From contig SVHF01000003.1 of NCBI GenBank assembly GCA_015055975.1, positions 1-64,000 of the forward strand: a DNA stretch of 64,000 bases. The letters run 5' to 3'. The notes under the pieces are model-generated. The model searched no databases. It saw only the letters and a list, made by a program, of their open reading frames with translations, and had not been told where the DNA came from. Source of the DNA: Clostridiales bacterium (GTDB taxonomy: Bacteria; Bacillota; Clostridia; Christensenellales; UBA3700). How positions within the stretch are numbered: the stretch's first letter is position 1; the number at the start of each line of letters is the position of its first letter. Position numbers and translations under genes: made by a program. Shown here in pieces: positions 42,868-49,847 of this stretch.

Positions 42868-44196
42868 TTAGTTAACGTGATAATGTGTAGAACTATATAA
42901 CCATGAATAGATTAATATAGATACTGGAATAGTTAATATCATAATTGTAGGGAATACAATTGGTTGAACAATTGTAGATAAATCTACAAAGTTAGCTTTA
43001 AATCCTACAAATCCTATTAATATAATTAATAAAAACGCATTTACTAAGAATATTGATGCAGTAGATAGCGTCTTTTTCAAATCAAACGATGCAATAATCT
43101 TTTTATTTGGATCTATAACATAGTTAAGTCCAAGTGCAGCTGGAACTGCTAAAGCTACAAGTAGTGGAATTAAGAAGCTGCTAACTGGTGTTCCAAATAC
43201 ATTCATAGTAGATAAATGCAAAATTGTAAGCAATATTGCAAATACAGCATATGAATATAAAGATGTAACGGCTAATATCTTATTTATGTAGATATACTTG
43301 TTAACATAGAATTCTGTTGTGTTCTTTTTGTAATAAGGTTTAATTGTAAAGCCTTGAGAGGCGAATTTAGAGCTAATTGACTCAAGGGAATAATTTGATG
43401 CGTATTCAGCATCGTTTACCTTGTAATCAGCCCCAGAATTGTCTCCGAATTGAGATGCATAATATGAAGCATAGCTTCCAGTAGGTTGTTTTGGAGCAAC
43501 TGATCCATGGAAAATATCTCCTAAAACTCCAACATAATCTACATCTTGTTCATATATTACGCTATCTTTATTTACAATAACTGTTTTTAAATCTGGATTA
43601 ACAATTTTAATTGTTTGTTGATAATCTGCAGGAACTTCTTGTACATGAATTGGTGCAGAATTATCGCTTTGTTCGCTTGGAGAGTCTAAATTGAAGGCCA
43701 TTTGTCCTTCTTCAGCATCTTCTAGTGGTTCATTTAAAACGATTTGATTATCATAAACCGATGCAGATTCTGCAGCTGAAGGTTCAGAACGAGGTTGTCT
43801 TTTTGTTCTTGGTCTTAAATCAGATGCTTGGAATGGTGGGGTAGATGTAGGATCAAAATCCTTATCAGATAATAATCCATTGATAATTGTTCTTGAATAT
43901 TCCCATTGATATTGGTCATTTTCTAAGAATTTTCTACCATCATCAAGTAGAGAATAGTAAACTCTTTGAGCTCCATTTGAAGAATCGCCCTTGTATGAAG
44001 TTACATATCCAAGCTTTTCCAAACGCTTTAAACATGAATATAGGGTAGGTTGTTTTAATTCATATAAACCTTTTGACTTATCTTTGATTTCAGTAAGAAT
44101 CTCCAATCCATATCTATCTCCATTTGCAAGAGTAGATAATATGATTGTGTCTACGTGATCTCTGATTAAATCGATATTTACTGAAGAATTATCCAA
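42868..44196 (-). CDS. membrane-anchored PadR-family transcriptional regulator
   Basis: Residues 1-~110 form a PadR winged helix (ILSTLANGDRYGLEIL, PTLYSCLKRLEKLGYV, AQRVYYSLLDDGRKFL). A ~190-residue Ser/Pro/Asp-rich linker follows. Then come four membrane segments (about 307-328, 335-358, 376-398, 411-434) and a short tail. Typical PadR proteins are soluble and 110-180 aa, so a membrane-tethered form is unusual. The start codon is TTG, 6 bases after AAAGGAG. Its promoter holds a GCGCGC palindrome between -35 and -10, which suggests autoregulation or an effector site. Confidence 0.85.
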   Translation of the reverse strand: MDNSSVNIDLIRDHVDTIILSTLANGDRYGLEILTEIKDKSKGLYELKQPTLYSCLKRLEKLGYVTSYKGDSSNGAQRVYYSLLDDGRKFLENDQYQWEYSRTIINGLLSDKDFDPTSTPPFQASDLRPRTKRQPRSEPSAAESASVYDNQIVLNEPLEDAEEGQMAFNLDSPSEQSDNSAPIHVQEVPADYQQTIKIVNPDLKTVIVNKDSVIYEQDVDYVGVLGDIFHGSVAPKQPTGSYASYYASQFGDNSGADYKVNDAEYASNYSLESISSKFASQGFTIKPYYKKNTTEFYVNKYIYINKILAVTSLYSYAVFAILLTILHLSTMNVFGTPVSSFLIPLLVALAVPAALGLNYVIDPNKKIIASFDLKKTLSTASIFLVNAFLLIILIGFVGFKANFVDLSTIVQPIVFPTIMILTIPVSILIYSWLYSSTHYHVN

Positions 44197-44219
44197 CTTT
44201 AACTCCTTTCACAATAAAT

Positions 44220-44248
44220 ATAATACTATATTGCGCGCGAAATTTCAA
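44220..44248 (-). promoter_or_regulatory. promoter of the membrane PadR gene with GCGCGC dyad in the spacer
   Basis: On the minus strand TTGAAA (44243-44248), 17 bases, TATTAT (44220-44225). The spacer contains a GCGCGC palindrome (44233-44238), an obvious operator position. Confidence 0.6.
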
Positions 44249-44301
44249 TAAATACCCAAAATTATAAGTTTAATTTCAAAATAGGGAAGTTTAGAAAATA
44301 G

Positions 44302-44335
44302 AAAAATGAACAAAGTGTAGGGAAAAGTGAACAAA
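44302..44335 (+). repeat. two TGAACAAA-type boxes, shared with the lexA upstream region
   Basis: AAAAATGAACAAA (44302-44314) and AAAAGTGAACAAA (44323-44335) are 21 bases apart, two helical turns. The second is identical, in inverse orientation, to 46025-46037 before lexA. Probable protein-binding sites; the protein is unknown. Confidence 0.5.
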
Positions 44336-44813
44336 TATTTACTAAATAATCCATATTTTCACTTGTCTAGAATTCATATTAACTTAGAAGCTCAATTTTT
44401 AGAATTCTCGCCTTATTTCGCCCTGGAGAGTATAAGATTCTGAGTCCGATATCGTGCCATAATGATTATTGCGCAAAATTACACCTATGAGTAAAAATAA
44501 GGCGAAATAATTATGAATTACAAATGTTTTCAATTATCAAAACCAATTTTAGCCACATTTTTACTATACGATTTTTATAACTATACTTATTGTTTTTGGC
44601 TGATTTTTGACCAATTATTCTGATATTCAAATTTGCTCTCATTTGTAAAAATCGGTTTTTAGTAATATAAATCCCTATCTTTTATTTTTTAACTTTGACA
44701 CATATTTTGAATATTTCGTCTGATTTGTAAAAATAACAATTTTTGAATACATTTGGTCATCCCACATATATTTTACAATATTAAAAATCAATATATTATG
44801 CGCAATAATTTTA

Positions 44814-44822
44814 TGGTATAAT
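44814..44822 (+). promoter_or_regulatory. extended -10 promoter of the recombinase gene
   Basis: TGGTATAAT (44814-44822) is a perfect extended -10, ending 7 bases before ATG 44830. No -35 and no ribosome site, implying a leaderless mRNA. Confidence 0.65.
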
Positions 44823-44829
44823 GGTTGCG

Positions 44830-45903
44830 ATGAAAAAATCTTATTTCGACGAACGCGAACAAAATACCATATTAAAGCTTAGACAGGTTCTTCAGGATTT
44901 GCCTATGGTTTGTAATGAATTCTTTATAGCCATAGATACATATACATCGCCATTAACCAGACTTGAATATGCTTTAGATTTAAGAATCTTCTTTGATTTT
45001 CTATCTAAAGAAATTGATTATTTTGTTGGCAAAAACATTCGTACGTTGACTTATGATGATATCAATAAGGTTGAAACATTCCATATTGAGATGTTTTTAA
45101 ACTATCTATCTTTGTATACATTCAATGGCGTTGAATACAAAAATACTATAAAAACTAAAGCCAGAAAGCTATCTACGCTAAAATCTTACTTTAAATTCTG
45201 TTATGAACATGATTATATCTTTAGAGATCCTGCAGCTCGTGTTAAATCTCCAAAGATACACGAAAAGCCTATCATTCGTTTTTCTCAAGACGAAATGACC
45301 GATTTTTTGGATGTTGTTGAATCTGGAGACGGTTTATCTGAAAGATCTAGAGCCTTCCATGACACCCTTAAAGAACGTGATTCAGCGATTATGACCTTAT
45401 TTTTAGGCACAGGAATAAGAATTTCAGAACTTGTAGGTCTTAATATATCTGATGTAGATTTTGAGCACAATGCGTTTAAAATCACGCGAAAAGGTGGAAA
45501 CCAAGCTATCCTTTATTTCAATGATGAGGTAAAAGATGCTCTAAATAAATATTTGGATAAAAGATTCGCAAATGGCCAAGAAAGCGAAGATGAAGAAGGC
45601 ATTCCTTTGTTTATTTCGCTAAAAAACAAAAGAATTAGTGTCAGAAATGTTCAAGTATTGGTTAAAAAGTATGCGCAAATCGCATCTCCGCTAAAGAAAA
45701 TTACGCCTCACAAGCTTAGAACTACATTTGGTACAAATCTTTATAACGAAACAAAAGACATATTCGTTGTAGCTGAAGTTTTAGGCCATAAAGATGTAAA
45801 TACTACTAAAAAGCATTATGCTGCTATTTCTGAAGAAATCAAAAAAGCAGCTTCAACTAAGATTCATTTGAGAAATAACGAAGAAAATGAAGATAATTCT
45901 TGA
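44830..45903 (+). CDS. tyrosine recombinase (Xer-like)
   Basis: 357-residue site-specific recombinase. A SAM-like core-binding domain (about residues 15-150) precedes the catalytic domain with Arg in GTGIRISEL (about 197), Lys in RKGGNQ (about 221), HKLR (about 294-297), His in LGHKDVNTTKKHY (about 320) and the nucleophile Tyr (about 330). No integrase neighbours, phage genes or attachment sites are visible, so a chromosomal housekeeping role is likelier than transposition. An acidic tail (EENEDNS) follows. ATG 44830 is preferred because the in-frame ATG 44821 lies inside the -10. Confidence 0.9.
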   Translation: MKKSYFDEREQNTILKLRQVLQDLPMVCNEFFIAIDTYTSPLTRLEYALDLRIFFDFLSKEIDYFVGKNIRTLTYDDINKVETFHIEMFLNYLSLYTFNGVEYKNTIKTKARKLSTLKSYFKFCYEHDYIFRDPAARVKSPKIHEKPIIRFSQDEMTDFLDVVESGDGLSERSRAFHDTLKERDSAIMTLFLGTGIRISELVGLNISDVDFEHNAFKITRKGGNQAILYFNDEVKDALNKYLDKRFANGQESEDEEGIPLFISLKNKRISVRNVQVLVKKYAQIASPLKKITPHKLRTTFGTNLYNETKDIFVVAEVLGHKDVNTTKKHYAAISEEIKKAASTKIHLRNNEENEDNS

Positions 45904-45930
45904 CATTTTCGCCCTATTTCATTTGTCAAG
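45899..45930 (+). terminator. 7-bp inverted repeat at the end of the recombinase gene
   Basis: CTTGACA (45899-45905) pairs with TGTCAAG (45924-45930), an 18-base loop, followed by TCCTATTTTTA. A weak terminator or an operator of the lexA region. Confidence 0.35.
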
Positions 45931-45974
45931 TCCTATTTTTATAATTTAAAATCAAACAAATTTTCGTTTTTATA

Positions 45975-46004
45975 TTGACAAGTAATTTTTTCTTTTATTA
46001 TAAT
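45975..46004 (+). promoter_or_regulatory. promoter of lexA
   Basis: TTGACA (45975-45980), 18 bases, TATAAT (45999-46004). The predicted start near 46011 leaves a ~40-base leader containing the inverse box AAAAGTGAACAAA (46025-46037). Confidence 0.75.
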
Positions 46005-46024
46005 AACATTGCGAAAATCAAAAC

Positions 46025-46037
46025 TTTGTTCACTTTT
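46025..46037 (-). promoter_or_regulatory. TGAACAAA box in the lexA leader
   Basis: On the minus strand AAAAGTGAACAAA, identical to 44323-44335. GAAC is the half-site of Bacillota LexA boxes (CGAAC-N4-GTTCG), but the second half is degenerate here. Confidence 0.4.
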
Positions 46038-46051
46038 TATAGGAGAAAATT

Positions 46052-46738
46052 ATGGCAGAAAAGACTAAGAGATTAAATAAAACAATCGAAAAAGCTGATA
46101 TTATTTACAATTTCTTACGTGAATATACATTGAAATATGGATATCCACCAACAGTAAGAGAGATCGTAGATAATCCAAAATGTGGTATTAAATCTACTGC
46201 ATCAGCTAAACAATATTTAGATTTACTTGCCGAAGATGGCAAAATTATCAAATCAGCATCTAAATTTAGAGCTATCGAAGTTGTAGATGTAAAGAAACCT
46301 GTTCCAGATAAACCATTGGCTGACGATTCTTTATCATCTGTAAATGCTACAAGAATCCCATTACTTGGTAATATTGCTGCAGGACAACCTTTATATGCAG
46401 CCGTTGAAGATAGCCAATCATATACACTTCCAAATGATTATTTCGAAATCAAAAACGAAATGTTCTTACTACAAGTTAAAGGACATTCTATGGAAAAGAT
46501 TGGAATCATGGATGGCGATATCGTTTTAATTAAGAGTCAACCTACAGCAAACAATGGTCAAATCGTTGTAGCTCAAATAGATGGAAACGAAGTTACACTT
46601 AAGCGTTTCTACAATTGCGGCTCATATATCAAATTAAAGCCTGAAAATGACGATTACGACGATATTATCGTAACTCCTGATCAATCTTTCAGAATCTTAG
46701 GTATTGCTAAAGGATTGATGAGAAATCATATTGTATAA
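46052..46738 (+). CDS. lexA: LexA-type SOS repressor
   Basis: Represses DNA damage genes and self-cleaves with RecA. The N-terminal winged helix (residues ~15-70) has YPPTVREIV. The cleavage bond is Ala110-Gly111 (AAGQP). The Ser/Lys pair is Ser146 in GHSME and Lys184 in VTLKRF. 228 aa, a little longer than the 205 of Bacillus because of a basic N-terminus. AGGAG precedes it. The next small gene follows after 8 bases and is likely in the same operon. Confidence 0.94.
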   Translation: MAEKTKRLNKTIEKADIIYNFLREYTLKYGYPPTVREIVDNPKCGIKSTASAKQYLDLLAEDGKIIKSASKFRAIEVVDVKKPVPDKPLADDSLSSVNATRIPLLGNIAAGQPLYAAVEDSQSYTLPNDYFEIKNEMFLLQVKGHSMEKIGIMDGDIVLIKSQPTANNGQIVVAQIDGNEVTLKRFYNCGSYIKLKPENDDYDDIIVTPDQSFRILGIAKGLMRNHIV

Positions 46739-46746
46739 GGTAAAAT

Positions 46747-46905
46747 ATGGCAATTATTACAGTTGAAATCGAAGACGATATTTTAGAACAGGCAAAAGAT
46801 ATTTGCGCTAAAAATGGATTAACTTTAGAAGAAGCGGTAATTCTATTTTTAAAGAAATGCATCGAGATTAAAGGAATACCTTTCCCAATAACCGACTGCC
46901 ATTAA
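46747..46905 (+). CDS. RelB/DinJ-like antitoxin without adjacent toxin
   Basis: A 52-residue protein of the ribbon-helix-helix RelB/DinJ type: AIITVEIEDDILEQAKDI (strand and first helix), NGLTLEEAVILFL (second helix) and the 'GIPFPI' ending typical of this antitoxin family. AAGG lies before the ATG. No toxin frame (RelE/YafQ-like) follows in the next 226 bases, so it is an orphan or acts on a distant toxin. Its place right behind lexA is notable, since E. coli dinJ-yafQ is LexA-controlled. Confidence 0.75.
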   Translation: MAIITVEIEDDILEQAKDICAKNGLTLEEAVILFLKKCIEIKGIPFPITDCH

Positions 46906-46996
46906 TTAAAAATAAGCCGCAATCAGATTACGTGAATCTAAAATGTTAGACAATATATGAATCATTGCATTTAAAATAGTATTAAAATGTAAATAT

Positions 46997-47038
46997 CCCA
47001 AATGTCTTAAATTTTTTACCCCAAATGTCTTAAATTTT
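46997..47038. repeat. two 19-bp direct repeats
   Basis: CCCAAATGTCTTAAATTTT occurs at 46997-47015 and 47020-47038, a 23-base period. No gene covers them convincingly. Origin unknown. Confidence 0.7.
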
Positions 47039-47056
47039 GTCCCTTCTTTGCCATAA

Positions 47057-47104
47057 AAATATGCACCTCCTTGTTGTCCAACAATTGGGGTGCATATCAC
47101 AAAT
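47057..47104 (-). terminator. long hairpin terminator downstream of the hydrogenase gene
   Basis: ATATGCACC (about 47068-47076) pairs with GGTGCATAT (about 47090-47098), enclosing TTGTTG/CAACAA. On the minus strand the stem is followed by TTTTTAT. The outer stem resembles the aquaporin terminator at 39625. Confidence 0.75.
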
Positions 47105-47131
47105 GCGGTTTTTTCTATGCTTTGAATATAT

Positions 47132-48568
47132 TTAAATGTTTTTTAGATTCTCTTCTGATACAGCACCAGATATTGTTTGATTTGAAGCTTGCTTTCCGTA
47201 CATATCAATCTTTGCTGCGTTAGATAAACCATGAGTTAAACATCCAGCGCCACCAATACATCCACCAACACAAGCCATACCTTCAATGAAGTTTGCATCT
47301 AAAAGTCCCTTTGATTTCTTCATTAAAGCAACTTTACAAGCTTCGATACCATCACAAGTACATGGTTTAAATTCGAAATCTGTATAACCGTGTTCTTTCA
47401 ATCCTTGGCGAACAGCTTCAGTTAAACCGCCAGATCTTGCGAATATACGACCAAAGAATGATGCATTATCTAATTCGCTAACTGGCAATTCTTCTTCAAT
47501 AATGTCCCTACTATCAATCATAGCAAGCAATTCTTCAAATGTAATTGCTGAATCAATATATGGTCCAACTGAATCTAATTTGATTTCTTGCTTTTTAGCT
47601 GTACATGGTCCAATAAATACAATCTTACATGTTGGATCTTTTTCTTTGATGTATTTAGCAACAGATGCCATTGGTGATAAGTTATGTGAAATATATTGAA
47701 CTAAATCTGGGAATTGTTGCTTTACAAGTTGTACAAATGCAGGACAACAAGAACTTAATAAGAATCCTTTGTCATGTAATTCTTGAGATTCGTTGAAAGA
47801 AACCATATCAGCGCCAAGAGCTGCTTCAAATACTTTATCAAATCCTAGACGTTTTATGGCTGTAATAATTTGACCAGTTTTAGCATATACGAATTGGCCA
47901 GCGATTGCTGGAGCTACAACTGCATATACCTTGTAGTTTGTATTATTCTTACTTTGCTTAATGATATCGATTACATCTAGTACATATGATTTATCTGTAA
48001 TTGCACCAAATGGACATTGATATACACAAGCTCCGCATTGTGTACATTTAGAATCGTCTACTACAGCTGAGTCATCAGAAGAAATTGATATAGCCTTTAC
48101 CTTACATGCTGTTTGGCATGGACGCTTTCTGTTGATAATAGCTGAATATGGACATACCTTTGAACAAGCACCGCACTCTACACACTTTGTTTTATCAATA
48201 TGTGCTTGGTGATGTTGATCAAAAGAAATTGCTCCCATCTTACAAGCTTCAAAACATCTATGTGCTAAACAACCTCTACATGATGCTGTAACTTCATATC
48301 CAGATGCTGGACAGTCTTCACAAGCAATATCGATAACATTAATAACGTTTGCTGTTTCTTCTTTAGATTGTAGATTTAATTTAACTCTTTCTGTTAAGAT
48401 GGCTCTTTCTTTATATACACAACATCTCATTGTTGGAACTTTACCAGGAACAATAATCTTTGGAACGTCCAATATGTTATCCATTAATTTGTCATCCCAA
48501 GCTAATCTTGCCATTTCTTTAATGGTTTTGTATTTAATGTATTGAACTTTAGTATCGAATTGACGCAT
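47132..48568 (-). CDS. monomeric [FeFe] hydrogenase-like protein, group-B type
   Basis: Probably oxidises or evolves H2 with ferredoxin. Several N-terminal [4Fe-4S] motifs lie in residues ~75-190, including CVECGACSKVCP and CTQCGACVYQCP. The H-cluster motifs are SSCCPAF (L1, residues 272-278), GPCTAKKQE (L2, 320-328) and EGMACVGGC (L3, 429-437). SSCCP instead of TSCCP and GPC instead of MPC fit group-B enzymes rather than prototypical group A. 478 aa. GAGG precedes the start. Preceded by an extended -10 (TGGTAAAAT) and a 7-bp dyad. Confidence 0.88.
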   Translation of the reverse strand: MRQFDTKVQYIKYKTIKEMARLAWDDKLMDNILDVPKIIVPGKVPTMRCCVYKERAILTERVKLNLQSKEETANVINVIDIACEDCPASGYEVTASCRGCLAHRCFEACKMGAISFDQHHQAHIDKTKCVECGACSKVCPYSAIINRKRPCQTACKVKAISISSDDSAVVDDSKCTQCGACVYQCPFGAITDKSYVLDVIDIIKQSKNNTNYKVYAVVAPAIAGQFVYAKTGQIITAIKRLGFDKVFEAALGADMVSFNESQELHDKGFLLSSCCPAFVQLVKQQFPDLVQYISHNLSPMASVAKYIKEKDPTCKIVFIGPCTAKKQEIKLDSVGPYIDSAITFEELLAMIDSRDIIEEELPVSELDNASFFGRIFARSGGLTEAVRQGLKEHGYTDFEFKPCTCDGIEACKVALMKKSKGLLDANFIEGMACVGGCIGGAGCLTHGLSNAAKIDMYGKQASNQTISGAVSEENLKNI

Positions 48569-48595
48569 AAACTCCCTCTCGTTTATTATTTTACC

Positions 48596-48614
48596 ATAGT
48601 CACAAATTGACTAT
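48596..48614 (-). promoter_or_regulatory. 7-bp dyad upstream of the hydrogenase -10
   Basis: ATAGTCA (48596-48602) and TGACTAT (48608-48614) flank five bases, just upstream of an extended -10 (minus strand). It overlaps the stop of the upstream gene. Possible operator of a redox or metabolic regulator. Confidence 0.4.
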
Positions 48615-49846
48615 TACATTAGTTTTAATTTTTGTACGCAATACATACATGCAAGTTTCACGTGCTCATATGTTAACCCGCCTTGTAAGTATGCTATATA
48701 TGGTTCTTTAATTGGCGAATCTGCAGAAAGCTCAATTGATGAGCCAGCTACAAACGAACCAGCCGCCATTATTACTTGATCTTCATAACCTGGCATATCC
48801 CAAGGTTCTAGCGTTAAATTGCTATCTACTGGAGATATTTCTTGGATGGTTCTACAGAATGTAATTAGTTGATCTTTTGTATCAAACTTAATTGAACGAA
48901 TAATATCATTTGGTTTTGATGTAACTTTAGGCATTGTATCAAATCCTAATTCTTCAAATACCTTACCAAATAATAAAGATCCTTTAACAGCTTGAGCTAC
49001 AATATGTGGAGCTAAGAAAAATCCTTGATAGAAATCTTTATAGCCATAAGCATATGATCCAACTTCCATACCAATTGATGGAGATGTTAGCCTAAATCCG
49101 ACTAAATCTACATATTGCTTTTTACCACAAATATAGCCACCAGTTGGAACTATTCCGCCACCTGGATTCTTAATTAAGGAACCAGCCATCAAATCAACAC
49201 CAGCTTGAGTTGGTTCATATATATCCATAAATTCGCCATAGCAGTTATCACACATAATGCATACATCTTGTTTTTTCGAACGGATAAATTTACATACCTT
49301 TTCAATTTGTTCAAATGATAATGCATCACGCCATTCATAACCACGAGAACGACCAATAAATATCATCTTTGTTTTTGGAGAAATTGCTTGAGCAATCTTA
49401 TCATAATCAAAATCTCCATTTACTAAATTAACTTGTTTATATGTTACCAAATGATCCTTTAGCGAACCATTTCCTTCTCCATTTATAACTTCCATTAAAG
49501 TATCGTATGGAGCGCCAGATATTGCTATTAATTCATCATTTGGTCTTAATACTCCCATTAATGCTAAAGTTAATGCGTGTGTGCCAGATACAATTAATGG
49601 TGATACGATTGCTGCTTCACATTTAAATACATCAGCATAAATCTTGCATAGCGTATCACGGCCTATATCGTCGTATCCGTAGCCATTTGTTTGAGCAAAG
49701 TGTCTTTGTCCAACCTCGTATTTTCTAAAGGCTGAAAGTACCTTATCTTCGTTATATAATGCGATATCATCTACGCGTTTAAATTCTACGCTTAAATCTT
49801 TTTCGCATTTTTCTACAAACTTTAATATATTTTCGCTTACATTCAT
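48614..49846 (-). CDS. methionine gamma-lyase family (YnbB/aluminium-resistance-like) PLP protein
   Basis: 410-residue PLP-dependent protein of the YnbB family found next to miaA and the hydrogenase in Bacillota; annotated variously as aluminium resistance or methionine gamma-lyase. The PLP Lys is in SLIKNPGGGIVPTGG (about residues 224-238); DNCYGEFMD (about 199-207) holds the PLP Asp. The substrate is unproven. miaA ends one base before it, so it is in the miaB-mutS-mutL-miaA operon. Confidence 0.88.
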   Translation of the reverse strand: MNVSENILKFVEKCEKDLSVEFKRVDDIALYNEDKVLSAFRKYEVGQRHFAQTNGYGYDDIGRDTLCKIYADVFKCEAAIVSPLIVSGTHALTLALMGVLRPNDELIAISGAPYDTLMEVINGEGNGSLKDHLVTYKQVNLVNGDFDYDKIAQAISPKTKMIFIGRSRGYEWRDALSFEQIEKVCKFIRSKKQDVCIMCDNCYGEFMDIYEPTQAGVDLMAGSLIKNPGGGIVPTGGYICGKKQYVDLVGFRLTSPSIGMEVGSYAYGYKDFYQGFFLAPHIVAQAVKGSLLFGKVFEELGFDTMPKVTSKPNDIIRSIKFDTKDQLITFCRTIQEISPVDSNLTLEPWDMPGYEDQVIMAAGSFVAGSSIELSADSPIKEPYIAYLQGGLTYEHVKLACMYCVQKLKLM

Positions 49847-49847
49847 T

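Larger units (their letters stand above)
44197..44829. other. 633-base AT-rich intergenic region with repeated palindromes
   Basis: No reading frame is convincing. It separates the divergent PadR and recombinase genes. It holds: the PadR promoter; two copies of TGAACAAA-containing 13-mers (44302-44314, 44323-44335) 21 bases apart; ATTATTGCGCA-type palindromes at 44465-44479 and, inverted, 44795-44809; and an 11-base inverted repeat TCGCCTTATTT whose arms lie near 44408 and 44505. The remainder is AT-rich with A/T tracts. Confidence 0.7.

Noticed and set aside
44821-44829. ATG at 44821 as start of the recombinase
   Set aside because: It overlaps the TATAAT hexamer; ATG 44830 is spaced correctly for a leaderless start.
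44830-45903. Tyrosine recombinase as a prophage or integron integrase
   Set aside because: No phage, cassette or attachment-site signatures are present around it; neighbours are lexA and a regulator, so a chromosomal recombinase is likelier.
46906-47100. 64-codon minus-strand frame covering the direct repeats and hairpin
   Set aside because: It runs through a terminator-like hairpin and two 19-bp repeats, has no ribosome site, and its product matches nothing; the frame is probably accidental.
48596-48614. Rex-type redox operator upstream of the hydrogenase gene
   Set aside because: The dyad lacks the TTGTTA/TAACAA-type core expected for Rex sites, so only an unspecified dyad is reported.
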